From the NCBI GenBank assembly GCA_965223035.1, contig OZ244980.1:62001-126000 (forward strand): a stretch of 64,000 bases of DNA, read 5' to 3'. The notes beneath the pieces were generated by a model. The model was given only the letters and a program-made list of their open reading frames with translations. It had not been told where the DNA came from and ran no database searches. Within the stretch, counting starts at the first letter, position 1. Each line of letters starts with the position of its first letter. Position numbers and translations under genes: made by a program. This DNA comes from CAMDPA01 sp965223035 (GTDB lineage: Bacteria; Pseudomonadota; Alphaproteobacteria; Rhizobiales; Hyphomicrobiaceae). This document shows, piece by piece, positions 17,810-25,880 of the stretch.

Positions 17810-18628
17810 TTAACTCACTCCGGTGGCGGTCGCCGATGCGCCGCGTGCAGGCCATGGCAGTGCCGAACCGGAGCGAAGCACCGCCTGCAAGGTGGGCGTG
17901 AAGCTGTTTGCCGCATCGTGGACGACCAAGCCGCCGTGAAGCTGCAATGGGGCGCGGCTCCCCTTTTTAGCGCACACCAGCACCCGATTGGCGGTTGCGG
18001 TTGCCGTTGGGTGCACCGGCATCAACTCGATGGCGCCAAATCGTCGGTCGAGCGCCCGCAGCACGAGCGGAAGCGCATCGGCGCGATGGATCATGCCAAG
18101 CATACCGCCGGGCGCAGCCATGCGCACCAAGAACTGGATCCAGCGCGCAAGCGCACCTGCCGGCATCGCGTGGGCCGCAGCTTTGAGCGGCCCGCTGGCG
18201 GCACGGCCTTCGCCCTCGGTCAGATAGGGTGGGTTAGCGAGCACGACCTGGTAGGAGTCGGCGTGCAGCCCGGTCGCACGCAGCGATTTGGCGGGCGCGC
18301 ACAGATCTGCGTTGATCATCTCGAGGCGACTGGACAAACCATTGCGTTCGGCGTTGCAGCGGGCGAGCGCGAGCAGCGACGGCTCACGTTCTACCAATGT
18401 CACCGTGGCGCCCGGAATTCGCGCTGCGAGACAGAGTGCGATCACGCCGACCCCAGCGCCGGCATCGAGCACGCGGCCGACGAAGTTCGCGGCGAGCGGT
18501 GCCGCGGCCGCCAACAGCACGGCATCCAGACCGGCTCGGTATCCGTTGGTCGGTTGCAATACGCGCAATGCGCCACCGGGCCGCTCCGCGAGAAATAAAT
18601 CGTCGCTCACGTCTAATTGTGCAGTCAC
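17810..18628 (-). CDS. TrmN6-like N6-adenine methyltransferase
   Basis: This 272-residue class I SAM methyltransferase has the SAM loop VLDAGAGVGVIALCLA (about 53-68), an acidic ribose-binding VEREPSL and the catalytic NPPY in VVLANPPYL. The combination matches tRNA1(Val) A37 N6-methyltransferases (TrmN6/YfiC). The start is GTG at 18628 with AAGG eight bases upstream. It lies between DUF2007 and the S49 peptidase on the same strand. The family assignment is firm; the exact tRNA target is inferred. Confidence 0.85.
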   Translation of the reverse strand: MTAQLDVSDDLFLAERPGGALRVLQPTNGYRAGLDAVLLAAAAPLAANFVGRVLDAGAGVGVIALCLAARIPGATVTLVEREPSLLALARCNAERNGLSSRLEMINADLCAPAKSLRATGLHADSYQVVLANPPYLTEGEGRAASGPLKAAAHAMPAGALARWIQFLVRMAAPGGMLGMIHRADALPLVLRALDRRFGAIELMPVHPTATATANRVLVCAKKGSRAPLQLHGGLVVHDAANSFTPTLQAVLRSGSALPWPARGASATATGVS

Positions 18629-18661
18629 TGTGTCGCCTTCGGCCCACCGCCCCGGTCGTTG

Positions 18662-18791
18662 TTAGATCATTTCCGCATTGGGCGGATCAGCCTTTGCCGG
18701 CCCGCGCCCCACCCGGCCACCCACCCAAGCGTGCCACTGCGTGGCCAGGTGGGGCGCGGGATGGCTTCGCGTTCACACGGGAACGCCCTAA
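18662..18791 (-). repeat. F2 repeat, inverted orientation
   Basis: Read on the plus strand it starts TTAGATCAT, then CCGCATTGGGCGGATCAGCC, GCCGGCCCGC, a hairpin core with CCACCCGGCCACC and GGCCAGGTGG arms, then GCGCGGGATGG, a diverged version of the F2 arm. The right end CCCTAAT contains the DUF2007 stop codon. Confidence 0.8.
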
Positions 18792-19012
18792 TCATCCTTC
18801 AGCCAGTTGCCGAGGTCCGCACCCTGAAGCGCTTGGCGGGCGCGCGCCCAGTCATCGTCCCACACCAGCAGACGCCGTGGAAATACACCGATCGAACCTT
18901 CCATGATACTGATATGCGTGTCCGCTTGCATGACCTCAACACCGGCATCCTCCAAGACCGTCTTGGCAAAGCTCAACACGACCGCATCATTGGTCCTTAA
19001 GATCTCGCGCAT
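18788..19012 (-). CDS. DUF2007 small protein
   Basis: The 74-residue product matches DUF2007, a small alpha/beta protein annotated as a putative signal-transducing domain: REILRTNDAVVLSFAKTVLE, then EVMQADTHISIMEGSIG and FPRRLLVWDDDWARARQAL. No function is established. It is the divergent neighbour of the polyprenyl synthase gene, as in many alphaproteobacteria. Its TAG stop comes from the tip of the F2 repeat at 18788. Confidence 0.88.
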   Translation of the reverse strand: MREILRTNDAVVLSFAKTVLEDAGVEVMQADTHISIMEGSIGVFPRRLLVWDDDWARARQALQGADLGNWLKDD

Positions 19013-19167
19013 GCCCGTTGACCTCCAAGAGCCGGCTACTCTGCAATCTTCACCTACGGGCGTTGCAAAGTACAATTGAGATGCGTCGAATTGTCGGGAC
19101 TATCGATCTCGGTTAGATGCGTATATCTGGGGGGGAAAATTTGCGCAGCTGAACGTGTGGTCGAAGG

Positions 19168-20196
19168 ATGTCAGTGGTGGGACCATTGGGAATTGTGATC
19201 CCATTCGACGCCGCGCGCAGCGGGTCGCTGGAGCCGTTGCTGGCATTGGTTGCAGCGGATATGGACGGCGTCAATCACATCATCACCGAGAAAGCCGTTT
19301 CTGACGTCGAGCTGATTCCGCGGTTGGCGCGGCACCTGATCGATTCGGGCGGCAAGCGTTTGCGGCCTATGTTGACGATCGCCGCCGCAAAGCTGACGAA
19401 CTATCAGGGGCAAGGGCATGTGCGCTTGGCGGCCGCCGTCGAGTTCATGCATACCGCCACGCTGTTGCACGACGATGTCGTTGACGAAAGCGACCTGCGG
19501 CGGGGAAAGTCGGCCGCACGCGTCCTGTGGGGCAATCAAGCGAGCGTCTTGGTCGGTGACTTTCTGTTAGGCCAGGCATTCCGGATGATGGTGGACGTCG
19601 GGTCGCTCACGGCGTTGCGCATCTTGTCGACGGCTTCGGCGGTGATCGCGGAAGGGGAGGTGATGCAGCTGGCCGCTGCGAAGAACATCGCTACGACCGA
19701 AGACGAATATCTGGCGATCATCAACGCCAAGACCGCGGCCCTGTTCTCAGCGGCAGCAGAGGTCGGTGCGGCGATTGCCAACCGACCGGCCGAGGAGCAA
19801 ACCGCGCTGAAGTCGTTCGGCAAGACCCTCGGTATCGCCTTCCAGTTGGTCGACGATGCGCTGGATTATGGCGGTGACACAGCGCGTCTGGGCAAGGCGG
19901 TCGGCGATGACTTCCGGGAAGGCAAGATCACATTGCCGGTGATCCTGTCTTATCGACGGGGCGAGGCTGAGGAGCGGGCGTTCTGGCGACGCGCCATGGT
20001 CGATGGCGAGGTCGGAGACGGCGATCTGCAACACGCGATCGGTCTGATGCGCAAGCACAGAGCGATCGAGGCGACGCTCGAACGGGCGCAGCATTATGGT
20101 GCCATGGCCCGTGACGCGCTCGGGCTGTTTCCCGATGGCCGCGCCAAACGCGCGATGTTGGATGCGGTAACATTCAGCATCGGCCGGGGCTACTGA
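19168..20196 (+). CDS. ispB: long-chain polyprenyl diphosphate synthase
   Basis: This trans-prenyl transferase of 342 residues makes the octa- or decaprenyl side chain for ubiquinone by condensing isopentenyl diphosphate. Both Asp-rich motifs are visible: LLHDDVVDESDLRRG (first) and FQLVDDALDY with GDDFREGK (second). The residues before the first motif (VEFMHTATLLHD) are small or medium, which suits a long product. Chain length cannot be read exactly, but alphaproteobacteria usually make Q10. It is divergently transcribed from DUF2007. Confidence 0.92.
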   Translation: MSVVGPLGIVIPFDAARSGSLEPLLALVAADMDGVNHIITEKAVSDVELIPRLARHLIDSGGKRLRPMLTIAAAKLTNYQGQGHVRLAAAVEFMHTATLLHDDVVDESDLRRGKSAARVLWGNQASVLVGDFLLGQAFRMMVDVGSLTALRILSTASAVIAEGEVMQLAAAKNIATTEDEYLAIINAKTAALFSAAAEVGAAIANRPAEEQTALKSFGKTLGIAFQLVDDALDYGGDTARLGKAVGDDFREGKITLPVILSYRRGEAEERAFWRRAMVDGEVGDGDLQHAIGLMRKHRAIEATLERAQHYGAMARDALGLFPDGRAKRAMLDAVTFSIGRGY

Positions 20197-20203
20197 GCGC
20201 TTC

Positions 20204-20283
20204 AGCGTGCTTCAGCGTGCGCTGGAACCATCCCGCTGGCCCGCCCGGCCAACCCGCCCGGCCAACCCGCCCGGCCACCCCAT
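20204..20283 (+). repeat. F2 repeat, left part with tandem core
   Basis: TTCAGCGTGC is duplicated, followed by GCTGGAACCATCCCGCT at 20221 and a core made of three abutting copies of CCCGCCCGGCCAA. The hairpin arm on the right is missing. Confidence 0.75.
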
Positions 20284-20460
20284 GGCGACCGTTGAGACGG
20301 CGACCCGGCGCGGCCGTGATGGCACTGAGTTGTGGTCCCCGGTGGCCCGATCGGTCGCGCCGACAGCCCGTCTTGTCGATGCCTGTTCCCGCCGAGACAG
20401 CCAGCAGACCATAGGCATGGTTTGATCCAGTCAAGACAGACGCCCAATGGGAGCAAATCC

Positions 20461-20565
20461 ATGACCGCCATCTTGTTCATCATCTTCGCGCAGCTCGCTG
20501 CCACCGCCGGCGTGCTCTTCATCGTCGCTGACTGCCGAGGCGGTCGCGACAATTTGTCTCGCTAG
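20461..20565 (+). CDS. possible 34-residue single-pass membrane peptide
   Basis: An ATG with GGGAG seven bases upstream begins MTAILFIIFAQLAATAGVLF, a strongly hydrophobic helix, followed by a short polar tail. The stop TAG is the tip of the F1 repeat at 20562. It lies in the 659-base gap between ispB and ybaB. Small size means it could be chance, but the ribosome site and the clean membrane segment support it. Confidence 0.4.
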   Translation: MTAILFIIFAQLAATAGVLFIVADCRGGRDNLSR

Positions 20566-20625
20566 ATCATCGTGCCTTAGATGAGAACGGCAACGCCGGT
20601 TTCGATTGAAGGCGCGATGATCTAG
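20562..20625 (+). repeat. F1 repeat, 64-bp palindromic short form
   Basis: The copy has CTAGATCATCG at the left and CGATGATCTAG at the right: two left ends of hairpin A facing each other, with some divergence in the stem. It is the same length (64 bp) as the perfect palindrome at 30431. The rest of the surrounding gap (20626-20855) shows nothing else. Confidence 0.88.
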
Positions 20626-20855
20626 ATTATCTTCCGGCCAGGTGGGTGCGCCAACCCGCTTCAATGGTCCTCAGCGGTTTCGGCGCCATAGGCCAGGAGA
20701 GCTCGCTCCTGCCGCTGACTAAAGACCTTGGTGTCCGATTTGGTGCAGCTGCAGTGGCGGGTGACGTCCGCGCTCGCGCTGCGTCGTCGATCATCGGAAC
20801 CAAGCTGACGCCGATGACGAGCCGGACTTTGGTAGCATCGTCTTGGGCGATCAGC

Positions 20856-21176
20856 TCAAAACAGCTTGAGCCCAGGCGGCAGCGGCAAACCGCCGGTCAG
20901 CTCTTGCATCTTCGATTGCATTTGGCCTTCGACCTTCGACTTCGCATCTGCGGTCGCGGCCACGATAAGATCCTCCAGAATTTCGGCGTCTTCGGGTTTC
21001 ATCAGCGATGGGTCGATCTTACATCGCCGCATCTCGCCCTTCCCGTTCATCGTCACCTGCACAAGCCCACCGCCGGATTGGCCGGCAATCTCCATGGCAG
21101 CCAGCTCATCCTGCACCTGTTTCATGCGCTCTTGCAGCTGTTGGGCCTGCTTCATCATCCCAAGCAGATCTTTCAT
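20856..21176 (-). CDS. ybaB: YbaB/EbfC nucleoid-associated protein
   Basis: This 106-residue protein starts at the ATG with GAGGAG upstream (21176) and reads MKDLLGMMKQAQQLQERMKQ, the helical start of YbaB, with GGGLVQVTMNGKGEMRRCKI and the PEDAEILEDLIVAA helix. YbaB dimers bind DNA without strong sequence preference. It lies directly after dnaX, the standard bacterial order, and is probably co-transcribed with it. Confidence 0.95.
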   Translation of the reverse strand: MKDLLGMMKQAQQLQERMKQVQDELAAMEIAGQSGGGLVQVTMNGKGEMRRCKIDPSLMKPEDAEILEDLIVAATADAKSKVEGQMQSKMQELTGGLPLPPGLKLF

Positions 21177-21263
21177 GGCGGGCTCCTCGTTGGTGGCGTT
21201 CGGGGTTGCGACCAAGGGGTCGCTGTGGTGGTTGGATCGGCCGAAAGGAGCGATCGCTCGCTG

Positions 21264-22979
21264 TCACAGCTTGCGGTCGAGTGGACGGACGGCCCTAACC
21301 ACCGCGTCCGGGAATGTCTCTAGAACGGTCTGCACCGAGGGATGCGCCTTGAGTCGGGCGATATCGGCGGCCTCACGGTCCCTTCTGACCACGCCGATCG
21401 GCGGCTGTCCGACTTTTTGCGATACGGCGACGACCCAACGCGTTCCGGTCCACTTGCTGAGCTTGTCCGCCAATTCCCCGGCCAGGGTCTTGGGGGCGCC
21501 GTCGAGCAGGCAAACCTCCAGGCGACCCGGTTGGAAACTGACCAGGCTCACATGATCTTCCACTTGAATGCGCAATCGAGCGTCGCGCTTGAGGCCTGCC
21601 AACGCGGCAATATCCTCCAGACTGCGCAGCTCGGTATCAACCGCGGCAACCGGCTGTTCCGCGATCCGCCGTACCGTGTCGTCCGGCTCGGCGGAGGCAG
21701 GTCCTGCTGACGCGTTGAGCGGACCGGGGCGGTCGTCTGCCGCCGCCGGCGGCGGAGCGGGCGAGCGAACGGTCGTATTGTTGGCCGAGGCATCCAGGGC
21801 CCGGATCACGGCGTCCGGCGCAGGCAGGTCCGCGGTGTGGGCGATGCGGATCAGCACCATTTCCGCGGCGGCCATTTGGTCCGGCGCCCGCGAAACCTCA
21901 TCCAGGCCCTTGAGCAGCATTTGCCAGGCGCGCGCCAACAACGGTATCGACAGTAGCTCAGCCAGCGTGGCGGCACGGCGACGTTCCTCCCCCGACAGCG
22001 CTTCACCGGCGGCGTCGGCGCCAACCGTCTTGATCCGAGAGGCGATATGAACGCATTCGGCGAGATCGGCCAACACCTGATGCGGTTCCGCGCCATCCTT
22101 GTGGAGCGCGTCCAGGGCCAGGATTGCAGGGCCAGGCTTACCCCCGAGCAGCAGCTCGACCAGATCGAAAATGCGTCCGCGGTCGGCCAACCCCAGCATC
22201 TCGCGGACCGATCGTGCGCTCACCTGGCCATCGCCGATGGCGATGGCGCGGTCGAGAAGCGATAGGCTATCACGCACGGAACCCTCGGCCGCGCGGGCGA
22301 TGGCGGCCAAGGCCTCGGGCTCGGCTTCGGCGCCTTCAGCCTCCGCGATGCGCCGCAAGTGCGCCATCATCACCGGCACGTCCACCCTACGCAGGTCAAA
22401 CCGCTGGCAGCGCGACAACACCGTCACCGGCACCTTGCGGATCTCGGTGGTGGCGAAGATGAATTTCACATGCTCAGGAGGCTCCTCAAGCGTCTTCAAC
22501 AGCGCATTGAACGCGCCTTTCGACAACATGTGAACTTCGTCGATGATGAACACCTTAAAGCGTGCGACAAGTGGGCGATAGCGCGCGCTTTCGATCAGCT
22601 CGCGAATGTTGTCGACGCCGGTATTGGAGGCCGCGTCCATCTCAATGACGTCGGGGTGGCGGCTCTGGATGATCTGGGCGCAGTGTTCACCATACCCCTC
22701 CAGCGACACGGTCGGGCGATCGGGAAGATCGGATTTGGCGTAATTCAGCGCTCGCGCCAGAATGCGAGCCGTCGTCGTCTTGCCGACGCCACGCACCCCG
22801 GTCAGCATGTAGCCTTGGGCGATGCGGTCGCTGGCGAACGCGTTGGAGAGCGTTCGCACCATCGCGTCTTGACCGATCAGCTCGGCAAAGGTCTCCGGCC
22901 GGTATTTGCGCGCCAGGACGACATAAGGCTGCGCAGAAGGCGATGGGTGATCCTCGCTGGTCGACGAATTTGGCGCCAT
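21264..22979 (-). CDS. dnaX: DNA polymerase III tau/gamma clamp-loader subunit
   Basis: The 571-residue product is the ATPase subunit of the clamp loader. Walker A is GVRGVGKTT, Walker B VFIIDEVHMLS, and the sensor/Arg-finger region is SRCQRFDLRR. Only one Cys (GEHC) of the four usual zinc ligands remains, as I recall for other alphaproteobacteria. The C-terminal part, from about residue 370, is the variable tau tail with an Ala/Pro-rich linker. The start at 22979 is chosen because it places the conserved VVLARKYRPETF near the N terminus; an open frame extends upstream into the SRP RNA region and is not credible. Confidence 0.95.
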   Translation of the reverse strand: MAPNSSTSEDHPSPSAQPYVVLARKYRPETFAELIGQDAMVRTLSNAFASDRIAQGYMLTGVRGVGKTTTARILARALNYAKSDLPDRPTVSLEGYGEHCAQIIQSRHPDVIEMDAASNTGVDNIRELIESARYRPLVARFKVFIIDEVHMLSKGAFNALLKTLEEPPEHVKFIFATTEIRKVPVTVLSRCQRFDLRRVDVPVMMAHLRRIAEAEGAEAEPEALAAIARAAEGSVRDSLSLLDRAIAIGDGQVSARSVREMLGLADRGRIFDLVELLLGGKPGPAILALDALHKDGAEPHQVLADLAECVHIASRIKTVGADAAGEALSGEERRRAATLAELLSIPLLARAWQMLLKGLDEVSRAPDQMAAAEMVLIRIAHTADLPAPDAVIRALDASANNTTVRSPAPPPAAADDRPGPLNASAGPASAEPDDTVRRIAEQPVAAVDTELRSLEDIAALAGLKRDARLRIQVEDHVSLVSFQPGRLEVCLLDGAPKTLAGELADKLSKWTGTRWVVAVSQKVGQPPIGVVRRDREAADIARLKAHPSVQTVLETFPDAVVRAVRPLDRKL

Positions 22980-23178
22980 GCCCGTTGCCCGTGATGCGGC
23001 CCGTTGATGGCGGAGTTGGATCCGCCGCTCGGACCATGCTGGTGCCGCTGGCGGCCGTAGGTGGGGTGGTCGTGACCGACGGTGATGGTGAATGACCGTG
23101 CCCGCACACAATGCTGTTCGCGTCGGACGATGCCCTATGCCCAACGTCCGACGGCTAGATCGGCGGGGCAACACGACA

Positions 23179-23269
23179 GAGACTGACGAGCGACCCGCGT
23201 CCTGATCGCTAGGGCTGCTTCCTTCCGGACCTGACCCGGTTGGCGAGGGAAACGTCCGCCGCCAGTCTC
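23179..23269 (-). ncRNA. ffs: small signal recognition particle RNA (4.5S type)
   Basis: On the minus strand the conserved SRP domain IV is present: GGGTCAGGTCCGGAAGGAAG followed by CAGCCCTAGCG, the Ffh-binding asymmetric and symmetric loops. The outer ends GAGACTG and CAGTCTC pair and define the boundaries at 23269 and 23179. The roughly 91-nt form lacking the Alu domain is typical of proteobacteria. Its position just upstream of dnaX is the common arrangement in alphaproteobacteria. Confidence 0.93.
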
Positions 23270-23343
23270 CGCAGGGAATATGGCGGCAACGGTCTCAACT
23301 GGCAAGACCGGAGCGGCGGGTGTGACCTGGGCTTGGGATCGCG

Positions 23344-24606
23344 TCACACGGGGTGCTTTCTGGCCGGGCGTCTGCGCTTCGACTTGGACTTGGGCTTGGG
23401 CTTGGGCTTGGACTTGAACCTGGCCGCGGCGGTCATAACAGCTGGAACGGTTCCGCAAACGAGAGCGCCCAACGCCGTGCCAACGATGATGGCGATGAAC
23501 GGCAGCACTGTCCCATCAGCAATCCGTCCGTAGATATGGATCGCCAAGCCGCCACACATCTGCTGCGCGAACACGCCGATCCCCGCCGCAGTGGCCGCAT
23601 CGTCCGGGGCTTCGGCAATGGCACCGGCTTGCGCTGCCGGCAACGCGATGCCTTGAGCCAAGCTCAACGTCAGACCGGGAAGGAACAGCGTCAGCGGTGT
23701 CACGTAGCCGGCCGCCAGGAGCGCGCTCTGGGTGCCGACCGTGCCGGCCAATATCAGCGATCCGCACAGGACCATGGTGTCGATCGACACCTTATTGCCG
23801 ATCCTGCCGCTGATCAGGTTGCCGGCCATGAACCCCAACGGGAACGCGAGGAAATACAGGCCATATTCTGTTGCCGGCCGTTGCAACAGCTCTTTCATGA
23901 ACACTGCGGCGCCGGCCGCGGTCACCAGAAACGTCGCCGTGGTGAAACCTGTTTGCAGCACGTAGGCATTGAAGCGCACGCGCGTCAGCAGCGCTCCGTA
24001 GGTACCAAGGACGCTCGGCGTCATGCTGCCGGACCGCGCCGCCGGACCGGTCTCCTCAACAACCAAAATGGCACCGATCGTGATCAGCGCACCGCAGACG
24101 TATGCGAAGACGAACAGCGTGCGCCAGCCGAATTCATCGATCAAGATCCCCCCCAGCAACGGCGCAAGCATCGGCCCCATCGTGTAGAACATGGTCAGAT
24201 AGGCCAGCGCCCGGACCAGGTGTTGCTGGCCGAAGGCATCACGCACGATGGCGCGAACCAGGGTCAGTCCGCAGCCGGCGCCGGCCGCTTGGATCACCCG
24301 TCCGGTCAACAGCAATCCGAAGGAATCGGCGAGGATCAAAACGACGCTGCCGGTCAGGAACAGGAACAGCCCCGACAGCAGTACCAGCCGGCGACCAAGG
24401 CGGTCGGCCAAGGGGCCGTAGAACAGCGTTGCGATCCCCATCGTGAAGAAGGAGATGCCGAACGCGAGCTGCGCTTGGGCCTCGCTCAGGCCGAGCTCGG
24501 CCTTGACAACGGGGATGGCAGGCAAAAACAGGTGGACGGAAAGTGGGACGATCAGCGAGATCGCCGCCAGTGTGAAAATGAATGAGAGTCCGGGCAGGCG
24601 GTCCAT
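23344..24606 (-). CDS. Bcr/CflA family multidrug MFS transporter
   Basis: The 420-residue product has about twelve membrane segments and the drug-H+ antiporter signatures of the 12-TM group: LFYGPLADRLGRRLVLLSG in the 2-3 loop (motif A) and GAGCGLTLVRAIVRDAF in segment 4. The family exports drugs and small metabolites. The ATG at 24606 follows a TTG in frame. The C-terminal tail is Lys/Pro/Ser-rich (KPKPKPKSKSK), encoded by a hexanucleotide TTGGGC repeat on the plus strand. It is divergent from trmO with only 67 bases between them. Confidence 0.88.
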   Translation of the reverse strand: MDRLPGLSFIFTLAAISLIVPLSVHLFLPAIPVVKAELGLSEAQAQLAFGISFFTMGIATLFYGPLADRLGRRLVLLSGLFLFLTGSVVLILADSFGLLLTGRVIQAAGAGCGLTLVRAIVRDAFGQQHLVRALAYLTMFYTMGPMLAPLLGGILIDEFGWRTLFVFAYVCGALITIGAILVVEETGPAARSGSMTPSVLGTYGALLTRVRFNAYVLQTGFTTATFLVTAAGAAVFMKELLQRPATEYGLYFLAFPLGFMAGNLISGRIGNKVSIDTMVLCGSLILAGTVGTQSALLAAGYVTPLTLFLPGLTLSLAQGIALPAAQAGAIAEAPDDAATAAGIGVFAQQMCGGLAIHIYGRIADGTVLPFIAIIVGTALGALVCGTVPAVMTAAARFKSKPKPKPKSKSKRRRPARKHPV

Positions 24607-24673
24607 CAACGTCCCTCGTCTGAATTACGGTGATAGCCGTGTTGGTGCGCTCGGTGCAATTGAGGGATGCGAG

Positions 24674-25153
24674 ATGACGCAAAAAGCTGGCCTACGCCCC
24701 GGTGAGTTGGCTGTGGATCTGCCACCGGCGTCCGACGCCGGCCTGTTGTTCATCGGGCGAATCAGGACCCCTTATGTCAGTATTGAGCAATGCCCGCATC
24801 ACCGCCTCGCGGCGGGCGACGCCGAGGCGACGTTGGATATTGACCAACGCTTTGCCGCAGCGCTCAGCGGCATCGCGGAATTTTCCCACCTCCAGGTCTT
24901 ATTCTGGATGGATGGGGCACGCCGCGATCTGTTGCTCCAGACACCACGTCATCTCGACGGACCGCGCGGGACGTTTTCGCTGCGCTCGCCGATCAGGCCC
25001 AATCCGATTGGGTTGACGGTGGTCGAGCTCAAGCACGTGGTCGGAACTCAGCTCCGGGTCAGCGCGATCGAATGCCGCGACGGCACGCCACTGCTCGACA
25101 TCAAACCGTATCTGTCATCGACGGATAGCGTACCGGACGCTGGGCGTCGGTGA
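24674..25153 (+). CDS. trmO: TsaA-like tRNA m6t6A methyltransferase
   Basis: The 159-residue product matches the TsaA/TrmO (VirR-YaeB) fold, which N6-methylates t6A37 of tRNA-Thr. Visible are GRIRTPY near the N terminus, FSHLQVLFWMDGARR, and the family signature SPIRPNPIGLTVVEL, with DIKPYLSSTDSVPDA at the end. The ATG at 24674 has GAGGG upstream; the longer open frame overlaps the divergent transporter gene and is rejected. A thioesterase gene follows at 70 bases. Confidence 0.87.
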   Translation: MTQKAGLRPGELAVDLPPASDAGLLFIGRIRTPYVSIEQCPHHRLAAGDAEATLDIDQRFAAALSGIAEFSHLQVLFWMDGARRDLLLQTPRHLDGPRGTFSLRSPIRPNPIGLTVVELKHVVGTQLRVSAIECRDGTPLLDIKPYLSSTDSVPDAGRR

Positions 25154-25222
25154 TAACGGCAGGCTCGTGCGTGGAAACGCTGCGCGCCGCTGACAACCAA
25201 AGCTGCAGCAAGGAGTGAGGCG

Positions 25223-25627
25223 ATGGCGTTCGAGACCAGTTTCATGGTCGAGTGGGGGGACTGCGACGAGGCCGGAATCGTATTCTACCCCAACTACTTT
25301 TACTGGCTCGACTGCACATTCCAGCGGTGGTTGCGATCAAAGGGGATCAGTCAACGGGATATCCGTGGCCGGTTCGGCGTGAATCTGCCGCTGATGGATG
25401 CCGGCTGCAACTTTCGGCGCCCGGTGCGTTACGATGACGAGCTTTGGGTGCAGGCACGCGCCGGCGTGTGGGAGGAGATGCGGTTTCAGGTGCAATACCA
25501 ACTGTCGGTGGACGGGCAGGCGGTGGCCAGCGGTCACGAGCTGCGCGGCTGGGCCAGGTCCGACGCCGACGGTCGGCTGGTCAGCGTGCCGATCGATCCG
25601 CAATTCCGAGCGCTGCTCGACGGCTAG
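25223..25627 (+). CDS. 4HBT/YbgC-type acyl-CoA thioesterase
   Basis: The 134-residue hotdog protein has WGDCDEAGIVFYPNYFYWLD at residues 11-30, the active-site signature of 4-hydroxybenzoyl-CoA thioesterases, with the catalytic Asp in GDCDEAG. AAGGAG lies seven bases before the ATG. Substrate could be a short acyl-CoA or aromatic acyl-CoA. The TAG stop codon is contributed by the first bases of an F1 repeat, so its last residues may have been set by repeat insertion. Confidence 0.88.
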   Translation: MAFETSFMVEWGDCDEAGIVFYPNYFYWLDCTFQRWLRSKGISQRDIRGRFGVNLPLMDAGCNFRRPVRYDDELWVQARAGVWEEMRFQVQYQLSVDGQAVASGHELRGWARSDADGRLVSVPIDPQFRALLDG

Positions 25628-25777
25628 ATCATCGCGCCTTAAATCGGAACCGCAACGCCGGTTCCAATTGCGCCGGTTCCGATTTAAGGCGCAAAGATGA
25701 TCGCTGTTAAAGTGTCGAGCAACTTTCTGCCTTTGATCGGGATCGTTCCGATTCCGATCAAAGGCAGGTTGCTCTAG
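25624..25777 (+). repeat. F1 repeat, full 154-bp form
   Basis: The copy shows both hairpins: A with arms at about 25627-25650 and 25668-25691, then the GATGATCGCTGTTAAAG centre and the B hairpin ending GGTTGCTCTAG. Its final CTAG is also the first CTAG of an F2-type sequence. Confidence 0.93.
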
Positions 25778-25851
25778 ATCATGTCCGCCTTGGGCGGGTT
25801 AGCCTTGCTGGCCCAGTTTATGGCTCGATGATCGCTTTGAAAGTTGCTCTA
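25774..25851 (+). repeat. F2-type repeat fused to F1
   Basis: CTAGATCATGTCCGCCTTGG is followed by GCGGGTTAGCCTTGCTGGCC, the F2 right end in inverted orientation. The hairpin core is missing and the copy ends GATGATCGCTTTGAAAGTTG and CTCTAT, which resembles F1, so it appears chimeric. Confidence 0.7.
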
Positions 25852-25880
25852 TGCCGCCAGAGGGACGGGCCGGCACCCCA

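Noticed and set aside
21264..22979. loss of zinc-binding Cys in DnaX as an oddity
   Set aside because: Loss of three of the four Cys is, as far as I recall, normal in alphaproteobacterial DnaX.
22979..23174. N-terminal extension of dnaX by 65 codons
   Set aside because: It would run through the region next to the SRP RNA, is Arg/His/Pro-rich and is not part of the DnaX family.
23380..23415. hexanucleotide TTGGGC repeat as a phase-variation tract
   Set aside because: The unit is six bases, so changes stay in frame and only lengthen a Lys/Pro tail of the transporter.
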